Below are positions 31,614-41,212 of a stretch of DNA of 46,662 bases, in pieces. Each line of letters starts with the position of its first letter. The stretch's first letter is position 1. A program made the translations under genes and the position numbers. The DNA comes from Actinomortierella ambigua (taxonomy: Eukaryota; Mortierellomycota; Mortierellomycetes; Mortierellales; Mortierellaceae). The notes under the pieces were generated by a model. That model saw nothing but the letters and a program-made list of their open reading frames with translations. It did not search any database and was not told the origin of the DNA. The DNA is taken from positions 1 to 46,662 of the forward strand of contig JAAAJB010000260.1 of the NCBI GenBank assembly GCA_016098155.1, read 5' to 3'.

Positions 31614-33874
31614 TGAACTCCGAAAACACCACACAAGTAAGCAGAGACCAGCCGGCACGCTCCACTTACTCTGCCATCCTCTTCCGCTACGAATACTAAC
31701 ACCTCCTTCTTCACTAGACTAGGCTGGAGATAGGGGAAATCGTCGGTGCTGGTGTGTACGGTGTCGTCTTCCAGGGCCGCTACAACACTCGCAAGGCTGC
31801 CATCAAGAAGTTTCGACTCCATCAACATGCCACAGACCAGGCCAAAATTATCGAACAAGAGATTGGCTTGCTCAGACGCCTTCAACACCGCCATGTCATC
31901 CAGTTCTATGGCGTACATCGTGAAGGCAACGAAATCTCTCTTATCATGGACTTTGCCGAAGGTGGCAGTCTCAAGCAGGCCATCGAGGATTCACGCGTCG
32001 CTGACTGGCGTGTCAAGAGTCGGATTGCACAGGAGATTGCCTATGGTCTCGCCTATATCCATCACGAAGGCATCCTCCATCAAGATCTCAAGAGTGATAA
32101 TGTGCTCCTCACAGGTCTCATGGAGGTCAAGCTCTGCGACTTCGATTTCGCCGTGGTCAAGACATCCAGTGGTGGTTATTCAACCGAAGTGCTGAGAGGC
32201 ACAGTCCGATGGATGGCTCCTGAACTGGTTCTCTCAGAGCGACCTCGATACACCAACAAGTCGGACATGTATGCGTTGGGGATGGTGATGTGGGAGATGG
32301 CAGCCATGTGCACTGTTCCTTTCAAGGCCATGGACAACAGCTATGCCGTGGCGCTGGCTGTTCATGGTGGCAAACGTGAACAGCTACCAGATGAGACGCC
32401 AGCCAACTACCAGCATTGGGTCGAGCTATGTTGGAAGCAAGACCCATTCGACCGACCAGCTGCTCACGATGTGACCATCGTGCAAACTGACATCGTGGAA
32501 GATGTCCCATGGTTGCGTCAGGGTGCTATTACCCCCAGTAGCTTCTGGAGTTCATCGACCGACAGCTTACTGGAGCACGGCATGGTCTCTGAGGTCCCAT
32601 TCCCGGCGTCTTCGGAACCTGAAGAACCAAGAGCCACCCAACCACTTATGACGTTTGTCAGTCTGAGCCGCAAGGCAACGCTCAATGATATCGATGCGCA
32701 AGTGTCTCTTGCAGAGATGTACGAGACTGGCAGTGCTGGTGTCCCAAAGGACAACGAAATGGCATTCGTTTGGTACCTTCGAGCAGCACAGCTAGGCAAT
32801 ATCGGTGCCATGGATCGTATTAGTGACATGTATGCTGAGGGTCGCGGCACAGAGCAGAGCGACAATGAAGCAGCCAGATGGCACAACCAAGCATCGGAGC
32901 AAAGAAAATCGAATCTACGTGGCAATGTTGAGAGCATTCTTACGATGTTAAGAAAAAAGCGACTAGCGGCCATGAAGTCTAGCCTCGGATCCCGGATGCA
33001 TGTGGTAGATACCAACCAGGATGGAGTCAGAGCGGGAGCTGAAATTCAGGCGGCGGAAAGAGGGGACGCAGAAGCCCAGTTCAACCTTGGATTGATGTAC
33101 GAACATGGTCGAGGTGTCGAGCAGAGCGATGTCGAGGCGATCAAGTGGTACACCAAGGCGGCCAATCAAGGGAATTCAAAAGCACAGTTCAACCTTGGAT
33201 TGATGTACAGGAATAGTCGGGGCGTCGGACAGAGCGAAACCGAGGCGATTAAGTGGTACACCAAGGCGGCCAGCCATGGGAATCCAGAGGCACAGTTCAA
33301 AGTTGGATGCATGCACGAGACTGGCCGAGGTGTCGAACAGAGCTATGTCGAGGCAGTCAGGTGGTATACAAAGGCTGCCAGCCAAGGGAACTCAAATGCA
33401 CAGAACAACCTTGGATGTCTGTATGACTTGGGTCAAGGCGTCAAGCAAGACGATATGATGGCTGTGGAATGGTACAAAAAAAGCTCGGCCCAGGGCAATA
33501 CACATGGCCACGGAAATCTTGCGTCGATGTATGAGCTTGGCTTCGGTGTTGAACCAAGTGATGATCTCGCACTCGATTTATTCAACAGGGCCCATGAAAA
33601 AGGGTATCCGATTGCACACTTCCATGTCAAGTGGCTCACCTCGACTGATCGACGTACACCACGCAATGATTCGGATGCTTTTGAGGTGAATCGCATTGGA
33701 GCCGAGAAAGGATATGTGGCAGCCCAGCATAATCTCGGGAGACTCTACGAGCGAGGCCGAGGCGTTCGCATGGATAAGGTCCAAGCGCTTTTATGGTACC
33801 GAAAGGCAGCGGCACAAGGCCACTTTGACTCGCAGCAAAGGATGGAATTCATTCAGAGACAGTACAGAGCTTGA
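31614..33874 (+). CDS. K2: kinase-Sel1 protein with altered HRD and DFG motifs (predicted pseudokinase or weak kinase)
   Basis: Exons 31614-31637 and 31718-33874 (80-bp intron with TACTAAC at 31694-31700) give 726 residues. The Gly loop (VGAGVYGVV), AAIKKF and EQEIGLL are conserved. The catalytic loop reads HQDLKSDN (129-131), keeping Asp but replacing the Arg that normally stabilises the activation loop. The metal-binding motif reads CDFDFAVV (149-151), with Asp replacing the DFG Gly. TVRWMAPEL is intact. Such kinases may be weak or purely scaffolding; this is inference from the motif. The C-terminal part has an early Sel1 pair, a spacer and five 36-residue Sel1 repeats, then the final pair ending VQALLWYRKAAAQGH. 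The frame is intact throughout, which argues against simple decay. Possible AATAAA signals lie at 33925 and 33988. Confidence 0.86.
33067..33610 (+). repeat. K2 Sel1 repeat array (five 108-bp units)
   Basis: Five consecutive 36-codon units beginning with DAEAQFNLGLMYEHGRGVEQ. Unit 5 is the conserved end unit (LASMYELGFGVE) present in every paralog. Confidence 0.8.
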
Positions 33875-34229
33875 TTGGTTCTTAAATTGGTGCTTCTTTG
33901 AACAGCTATTTCCGAGGTGATGCGAATAAATGGGTCGACCGTTGAGCATGTCGATTCAAACGCAGCCACATAGACGGTGGGATACTCAATAAAAGACAAC
34001 CGTGATCCTCGATTCCTTCTCGCAGTTCTGTAGTAAAAAGGACAAAGAAAAATGTGAGGACACGACTTGATAGACTACGAAGACATGCTGAAGCCTTCTG
34101 TGACTTCATATTTTACACAGTTTTTGAGCATTGCTTGTAAATCCAGAGGATCCTCATAAACAATCTTCGTGGAAAGATATCAACAGGCACACATACCATC
34201 TATTTGGGAACACAAGAAAGATTCATTCA
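33875..34229. other. Spacer between K2 and K3
   Basis: The shortest spacer in the array and the only one without a phosphatase remnant. It contains AATAAA at 33925-33930 and 33988-33993 and no gene. Confidence 0.5.
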
Positions 34230-34317
34230 CAGCTCATCAACCATCCCCATTGCAATTCATTCAATTGTCTCATCCTACCACTGTCATCTGGACACTTGAC
34301 TCACACCTCTCTGCAGA
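34230..34317 (+). promoter_or_regulatory. Conserved kinase leader, K3 copy
   Basis: Keeps the CATTCACAGCTCATCAACC start and the CATCTGGACACTTGACTCACACCTCTCTGCAGA end found at the other kinases, written here as separate short motifs with the middle diverged. Confidence 0.45.
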
Positions 34318-37056
34318 ATGGATCCCGGACATACCACTCAAGTAAGCAGATACCGGAGAGTGCCTCCGACAACACCCTCGCCCTCTATCGCCACGGATAC
34401 TATCTAACGCATCTCCCTTCGTTAGGCTGTGTTAGAGATAGGAGAACCCATCGGCGCTGGCATGTACGGTGTCGTCTCCCAGTGCCGCTACAACACCCGG
34501 AAGGTTGCCATCAAGAAGTTTCAGCTCCATCGACATACCACAGACCAGGTCGAGATCATCGAACGGGAGATTGGCTTGCTCACACGACTTCAGCACCGCC
34601 ATATTATCCAGTTCTATGGCGTACATCGTCAAGGCAACGAAATCTCTCTTGTCATGGACTTTGCCGAAGGTGGCAGTCTTAAGGAAGCTATCGAAGATTC
34701 ACGCGTCGGAGACTGGCAAATCAAGAGCCGGATTGCACAGGAGATTGCCTATGGTCTAGCCTACATTCATCACGAAAGCATCCTCCATCGAGATCTCAAG
34801 AGCGACAATGTGCTACTCACAGGGCTCATGGAGGTCAAGCTCAGTGACTTTGGACTCGCCATGGTCAAGACATCCAGTGGCGGCTATTCAACCGAAGTAC
34901 TGAGGGGCACAATCCGATGGCGGGCACCTGAGTTGCTTATGGGAGAGCTACCTCGGTACACCAACAAGTCGGACATGTACGCGTTGGGGATGGTAATGTG
35001 GGAGATGGCAGCGTTGTGCACTCTGCCCTTCAAGACCATTAACAGCAACTTTGTGGTGGCTGGGACTGTTCATGGCGGTGAGCGTGAGAAGCTACCACAC
35101 AACACTCCTCCTGACTACCGGCGTTGGATCGACCTGTGTTGGAAGCAAGACCCGTCCGACCGACCAGATGCTCACGAGGTGATCATTATGGACGATGCCT
35201 TATCGCAGCATCAGCGTGCGTCGACCGAGACCTCACTCGAGCTAGACGCTATATTTGATGATTCGTCGTCGAGATCATCAGAAACTGAGGGGCCGGCCGC
35301 CAGCCAACTACCGATGGAGATCGTCAGCCTGAACCATAGAGCAGTCCTCAATGAAGTCGATGCCCAGGTATCTCTTGCGGAGATGTACGAAACTGGTGGT
35401 GCCATGGATCGTGTTGGCGATATGTATACCGAGGGTCGAGGCTCAGAGCAGAGCCACAATGAAGCAGTCAGGTGGCACAAACAAGCAATGGACCAAAGGA
35501 GATCAGCATCGCAGGCTAGCGCTGGTATTGCCTCTCAAGAAGTTTCGCAGGCAGTGGAACGTATTTTAGGGGCCATGTCTTGGTTTCATACAAAATCGCG
35601 AGACAGTTTAATGGTCATGCAATCCAGTATTCGATCTGCGATGAACGTTCTAGTTATCGCCCAGGGAAGCGCCAGAGCATTCACCAATCTTCAGGCCTTG
35701 ACTAGGGGAGATGAAACTTCTCAGCCTCACCTGGGAAGGATGGAATGTGATATTGCCTCTCGAAGCCCTGAACATAGTGATGTGGAGGTGGTCAGGTGGT
35801 GTGCCAAGGCCGCCAACCAAGGGGATCCGAGTGGACAGGTCAACCTCGGTTGGATGTATGAGATAGGTCGAGGCGTTCAACATAGCGATGTGGAAGCTGT
35901 CAAGTGGTACACCAAAGCAGCTAGTCAAGGGGACCCGAGAGGACAGTTCAACCTTGGATGGATGTACGAGACTGGTCGAGGTGTAAAACAGAGCGATTTC
36001 GAGGCGGTCAAGTGGTACACCAAGGCAGCCATCCAAAGAAATCCAAATGCACAGAACAAACTTGGAGTGATGTGCAATCATGGTCAAGGTATAGAACAGA
36101 GTGATGCCGAGGCGGTCAATTGGTTCATCAAGGCGGCCAGCCAAGGGAATCCAAATGCGCAGTTCAACCTTGGATGCATGTACGAGAATGGTCAAGGGGT
36201 TGAACAGAGCGATGTCGAGGCGGTCAAGTGGTTCAGCAATGCGGCTAGCCAAGGTAATCCAAATGCACAGAATAATCTTGCACTGATGTATGAGACTGGT
36301 CGAGGTGTCGAACAGAGCGATGTCGAGGCGGTCAGGCTGTACACCAAGGCGGCCATCCAAGGCAATGCAAATGCACAGAACAACCTTGCATTGATGTACG
36401 GGAATGGTCGGGGTGTCCTACAGAGCGATGTTGAGGCGGCCAAGTGGTACAGTAAGGCGGCAAGCCAAGGTGATCTAATGGCACAGAAGAGCCTTGGAGC
36501 GATGTACTTGGATGGTCGAGGTGTCGAACAGAGCGATGTTGAGGCGGTCAAGTGGTACACCAAGGCAGCCACTCAAGGGGATTCGAATGCACAGAACAAC
36601 CTTGGATGGATGTATGCCTTGGGTCAAGGTGTCAGGCAAGACGATATATTGGCTGTGGAATGGTACCAAAAAAGCTCTGCCCAGGATAATGCATACGGCC
36701 ACGGAAATCTTGCGTCGATGTATGAACTTGGCTTCGGTGTCAAAGCAAGTGACCTTCACGCACTCGATTTGTTCACCAGGGCCCACAACAAAGGATATCC
36801 GATTGCGCACTTTCATGTCAAGTGGCTCATGTCCTCTGATCGACGGACACCATGCAGTGATTCTGATGCTGTTGAGGTGAATCGCATTGGAGCTGAAAGA
36901 GGATATGTGGCAGCTCAACACAATCTCGGACGGCTCTATGAGCGAGGCAAAGGCGTTCGCAAGGACAGGAGCCAGGCACTTATATGGTACAGGAAGGCCG
37001 CAGAACAAGGCCACACAGACTCACAGCAATGGGTGGAGTTCCTTCAGCGACAATAA
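34318..37056 (+). CDS. K3: TKL-like kinase with the longest Sel1 array
   Basis: Exons 34318-34341 (MDPGHTTQ) and 34426-37056 give 884 residues, the longest paralog. The intron is 84 bp, phase 0. Catalytic motifs are intact: IGAGMYGVV, VAIKKF, EREIGLL, HRDLKSDN (129-131) and DFGLAMV (149-151); the APE region reads TIRWRAPEL. The early Sel1 pair is shortened: YETGG joins directly to AMDRVGDMY, missing about 25 residues present in K1, an in-frame deletion that removes most of one repeat. The main array compensates with nine 36-residue repeats, then the final pair ending SQALIWYRKAAEQGH. The stop codon TAA (37054-37056) lies within AATAAA at 37052-37057. It should be an active kinase with an extended binding solenoid. 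Confidence 0.88.
35760..36790 (+). repeat. K3 Sel1 repeat array (nine 108-bp units after a degenerate one)
   Basis: Nine full units plus one degenerate first unit. Cores of the type GVEQSDVEAVKWYTKAA recur almost unchanged. Compared with K1 (four units), this shows gain or loss of whole units in frame. Confidence 0.82.
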
Positions 37057-37057
37057 A
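37052..37057 (+). terminator. Poly(A) signal overlapping the K3 stop codon
   Basis: CAATAAAAAA: the TAA stop is part of AATAAA. K4 has the same arrangement at 39991-39996. Confidence 0.45.
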
Positions 37058-37144
37058 AAACCTGGTTTGTTTTCAGGTTGGTTCTTTTTTCAAAAGCCGT
37101 CGCTGGAATTCTGTTACGGGATGAGGTGGGAGGTAGGGCCCCCC

Positions 37145-37510
37145 ATCTTGTGCTATGTGACTATTAACCAACATTATCACCATGGCTGTCGATGACAGGC
37201 AGTGTGCCTGATTTGTACGTGTAACATGTACTGATGATGGTTCCTTGTCGTCCTCACCGCAGGCTGCTGTCCACCAGGAGTGTGGACATGGAACCGCGCG
37301 TGGTGGACCGGCGCCAACACCACACAGGCTGTCAATGTGAATCATATATTAAGTCATCTAGAAATTGTCTGCCTTGCTCTCATATAAGGGCCAATCCTGA
37401 GTGAACAAATAATTCGATAGCGTTGTGTTTCTATAGATCTGGAGCATCTTCGCTGATGTTTCCGATCCAGCTGTTGAAGAACTCAGACTGGACCCACAGA
37501 CATTGCTGTG
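37145..37510 (-). pseudogene. Alkaline phosphatase remnant, copy C
   Basis: The plus strand shows GACAGGCAGTGTGCCTGATT, then CCTCACCGCAGGCTGC and a GGAGTGTGGACATGGAACC segment, all matching the complementary strand of copies D and E. It is the most eroded copy, with deletions on both sides and no frame longer than a few dozen codons. Confidence 0.5.
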
Positions 37511-37614
37511 TACATGTCCCAGCAAATAATTTAAGGCCAATTTTGAAATGCTCTCTCGCAACTATTGTTTGTGGTCACAAGAAAGAGGAGGTGACCTAAG
37601 GAGTAGCGAATATA

Positions 37615-37706
37615 CATTCACAGCTCCTCATCCTCTCTCATTGCCCTCTCATTCAGTTTTCTCATCGGCACACCGTCATCTGGACACTTGACTCACTCTC
37701 TGCAGA
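37615..37706 (+). promoter_or_regulatory. Conserved kinase leader, K4 copy
   Basis: Contains the CATTCACAGCTC, CACACCGTCATCTGGACAC and CTCTGCAGA blocks shared with the other paralogs. Confidence 0.5.
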
Positions 37707-39995
37707 ATGAACTTCGGAAACACCAAGCAAGTAAGCATTTACCAACTGGCATGCCCGACCGCCACCAACACCACCCTCCCCCTCTCTCACCACGAATACT
37801 AACACTTCCCTCTCCTATAGGCTGTGTTAGAGATAGGAGAAATAGGAGAACCCATCGGTGCTGGCCAGCACGGTGCCGTCTTCCAGGGCCGCTACAACAA
37901 TTACAAGGTTGCCATCAAGAAGTTTCGGCTTCATCATCACACCACAGACCAGGTCGAGACCATCGAACGGGAGATTGGCTTTCTCAAACGCCTTCAGCAC
38001 CGCCATATTATCCAGTTCTATGGCATACATCGTCAAGGCAATGAAATCTCACTTGTCATGGACTTTGCTGAAGGAGGCAGTCTCAAGCAGGCCATCGAGG
38101 ATTCACGCGTCGCTGGCTGGCATATCAAGAGTCGGATTGCACAGGAGATTGCCTTTGGTCTAGCCTACATCCATCTCGAAAGTATCTTCCATGGCAATCT
38201 CAAGAGCGACAATGTGCTTCTGTCAAGCCACATGGAGGTCAAGCTCTGTGACTTTGGACTCGCAGTTATCAAGACGTCTAGTGGTGGTCATTCGACCGGG
38301 GCCATGCGAGGCACAGCCCGGTGGCTGGCGCCTGGATTGGTTCTCTCAGAGCAACCTCGATGCACCCGAGGCACAGCCCGGTGGTTAGCACCTGAGTTGG
38401 TTCTCTCAGAACGACCTCGATACAGCACCAAGTCGGACATGTACGCATTGGGAATGGTGATGTGGGAGATGGCAGCCATGTGCACGCTCCCCTTCAGGAC
38501 CATAAACAACAACGTTGAAGTAGCGCAGGCTATTTCTCGCGGCCGGCGTGAGCAGCTGCCAGATGCGACACCAGCCATCTACCAGCATTGGGTCGACCTG
38601 TGTTGGAAGCAAGATCCATCCGAACGACCACGTGCTCGCGATGTGTTCATTGTGGAGGATACTTTATCGTTGCATCAGGGTGCTATTACTCGTATCAGCT
38701 TATTGTATGACGACGACGAGCAGTGCGTGGTCCCTGAAGTCTCGTGCTCAGTGTTTTCGATGCCTGAAAAACCAGATCGGCATGGTAGTGCTGACACTAC
38801 TTCTCGAGGTGCTTTGCAAGCGGTAGAGAACGATCCAGGTAACAAGAGCTGGCTTCGTACCACCTCGCAAAAGCGACTAGCGGCCCTGAAGTCTAGCCTC
38901 GGGTCGGTGATGGATTTGCTAGATACCAACCAGGACAGAGTCAGGGCGAGAGCTGAAATTCAGGAGGCGGATAGAGGGGACGCAAGAGCACAGTTCAACG
39001 TTGGATTGATGTACGAGACTGGTCGAGGTGTCAAACAGAGCAATGTCGAGGCGGTCAGGTGGTACATTAAGGCCGCCAGCCAAGAGAATCCAGATGCACA
39101 GTACAACCTCGGAGTGATGTGCAGAAATGGTCGAGGTGTCGAACAGAGTGATGTCGAGGCAGTCAAATGGTTCACAAAGGCGGCTGACCAAGGAAATTCG
39201 GATGCACTGTACTACCTTGGAGTGATGTACGAGAATGGTCAAGGTGTCGAACAGAGCGATATCGAGGCGGCAAAGCGGTACATCATGGCGGCCCACGAAG
39301 GGAATCCAAAAGCACAGTTCAACGTCGGATGCATGTACGAGACTGGTCGATACATCAATCAGAGCGATGTCGAGGCGGTCAAGTGGTACACTAAGGCGGC
39401 CAGCCAAGGGAGTCCAAATGCGCAGTGCAATCTTGGCTTGATGTACGAGACTGGTCGAGGTGTCGACCAGAGTGATGTCGAGGCGGTCAAGTTGTACACC
39501 AAGGCAGCCAGCCAGGGGGATCCAAGTGCACAGAATAACCTTGGATGGATGTATGACTTGGGTCAAGGGGTCGAACAAGACGATATTTTGGCTGTGGAAT
39601 GGTACAAAAAAAGCTCTGCCCAGGGTAATGCACATGGCCACGGAAATCTTGCGTCAATGTATGAACTTGGCTTCGGTGTTGAGGCAAGTGACCATCACGC
39701 ACTCGATTTATTCACTAGGGCTCATGAAAAAGGATATCCGATTGCGCACTTTCATGTCCAGTGGCTCACTTCGCCTGATCGACGTACACCATGCAGTGAT
39801 TCTGATGCTGTTGCTGTGAATCGCATTGGGGCCAAGAGAGGATATGTGGCAGCCCAACACAACCTCGGGCGACTATATGAGCGAGGTCAAGGCGTTCGCA
39901 TGGACAAAGACTTGGCTCTTGTATGGTACAGAAAGGCGGCAGCACAAGGTCACTTCGACTCGCAGCAAAGGATGGGGTTCCTCCAGAGACAATAA
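37707..39995 (+). CDS. K4: predicted pseudokinase with duplicated activation segment and Sel1 repeats
   Basis: Exons 37707-37730 and 37821-39995 (90-bp intron with TACTAAC at 37797-37803) give 732 residues. The Gly loop reads IGAGQHGAV. VAIKKF and DFGLAVI (152-154) are kept, but the catalytic loop is HGNLKSDN (132-134): both the HRD Arg and the catalytic Asp are gone, so phosphotransfer is not expected. A 60-bp tandem duplication (38307-38366 and 38367-38426) doubles the segment from RGTARWLAP to the P+1 region; the first copy reads APG, the second APE. The N-terminus repeats EIGEIGEPIG, a small duplication. There is no early Sel1 pair after the kinase domain; seven 36-residue repeats follow, then the conserved end pair. 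The frame is intact, so the protein is probably made. The stop overlaps AATAAA (39991-39996). Confidence 0.88.
38307..38426 (+). repeat. 60-bp tandem duplication in the K4 activation segment
   Basis: Two adjacent 60-bp copies starting CGAGGCACAGCCCGGTGG, differing at a few positions. Each codes 20 residues spanning the end of the activation loop and the APE motif. No other paralog has it. Confidence 0.95.
38985..39740 (+). repeat. K4 Sel1 repeat array (seven 108-bp units)
   Basis: Seven 36-codon units from DARAQFNVGLMYETGRGV to the end unit LASMYELGFGVE. One unit has lost the usual RGV turn (ETGRYINQSD). Confidence 0.8.
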
Positions 39996-40484
39996 AGAGC
40001 CTGTTTTGTTCCTGGGTGGTTATTTCTTTCAACAGCTGTTTCTGAGGCTTTGCTTCGCGTGTAGATGGGAGGTGGAACCCCTCATGGTGTGTTCTAAAGA
40101 CCAATGCAACAATGAACACCATCATAGTGCGTTACTCTAAAATGTGTACTGGAAGTTGCCAAGCCTTAGACTCTTTGAGCTGAGAGGTGGTGATTTACGC
40201 ACTTGATCTGTTGATCCTGAATGAAGAAGAGGCTCTACCGATGCCCATTTTCACATCATTCAATGCCTTCAAAACAAGCGAAGACAAACAACAATGCTCG
40301 GCCATGTCGTATTCATTAGAGACCTGCTGGAAGTCAAGAGTGATAGCTTTTAAGGAGGCAGCAAGTTCTCAGTGAGCAATGCTGGAAAAGGTATCGGGAG
40401 TGCCAGCGTCTTATTAATCTCTGGAGGAGAGAACTGTGACTCCAACGTTCAATGGGTACTGACCAGTCATGCTCGCCACGGATG
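39996..40484. other. Spacer after K4
   Basis: No gene. From about 40310 it resembles 44100-44300 and 30690-30890, the common 3' flank of the phosphatase remnants. Confidence 0.5.
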
Positions 40485-41010
40485 TGTACCACACTACCCA
40501 CCCACCTGTACGCCTGTCCCAGGACAGCTGCGATGTTGTGGAATACTTGAGTGTTGTCCATCACACCTCGGAACAGTTCTGACCCAGGGCCTTGCGTAAA
40601 CACGGGTACGTCCTGCATGGAGTGAACACCAACGCTTTCGCTGACAGGCAGTGTGCCTGACTTGTACATGCCATCCTGATCTTCGTTCGGGTTGGGGACG
40701 TGTACCGTGTACTGATGATGGCTCCCTGTCATCTCCACTGCAGGCTGCCGCCTGCCATGAATGTGGACCTGGAACTGCTCATGATGAGCCGGTGCCGATA
40801 CCACTCCGGCAGCCAATGTAAATCGCACCTTCCACTCGTCTGGAAAGCCGTCGCCATCTCTGTCCTCATACGAAGGCCATCCCGAATGACCATATGTTCC
40901 GATAGCGTTGCGCTTTTGCAGATCCATACAATCGTCGTTGACGTTTCCGTTCCAACTGTTGCAAAACTCGGTGTCGACTGATGGCGGATCCCTAGACATC
41001 AACTGCATTG
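40485..41010 (-). pseudogene. Alkaline phosphatase remnant, copy D (best preserved)
   Basis: One open minus-strand frame keeps about 170 residues of the phosphatase C-terminus: SVDTEFCNSWNGNVND, KRNAIGTYGHSGWPS, the Asp-rich loop EDRDGDGFPDEW, FTLAAGVVSAPAHHEQFQVH, MTGSHHQYTVHVPNPNED, then SMQDVPVFTQGPGSELFRGV and NTQVFHNIAAVLG. The DVPVF..GPGSELFRG block is characteristic of the alkaline phosphatase C-terminus; the residue pair normally HTGED or HSGED here reads HSMQD. A small deletion shifts the last codons out of frame. The N-terminal catalytic half is missing, so no enzyme can be made. Confidence 0.65.
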
Positions 41011-41114
41011 CTGTGTGACAAGTTACCATGCAAAATATACAAGATAAATTTTGCACTGAAGTACATGCTCGGCTGCAATGCTCTCATCTATTTGTTTGTG
41101 AACACAAGAAATAT

Positions 41115-41212
41115 GTAAATTCACATCTCATCAGCCTCTCTCATTGTAATCTCATTCATTTGTCTCATCCGCACACCGTCATCTGAACACTTGGCCTACA
41201 TCTCTCTGCGGA
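41115..41212 (+). promoter_or_regulatory. Conserved kinase leader, K5 copy
   Basis: Almost identical to the K6 leader at 44890-44984 (CTCATCCGCACACCGTC, ATCTGAACACTTGGCC, CATCTCTCTGCGGA), which marks K5 and K6 as the youngest pair. Confidence 0.55.

Noticed and set aside
35650..36360. Long minus-strand frames opposite the Sel1 arrays (also in K2, K4 and K5)
   Set aside because: They repeat with the 108-bp unit and arise because the antisense of the repeated codons lacks stops; the plus-strand repeats match the Sel1 pattern.
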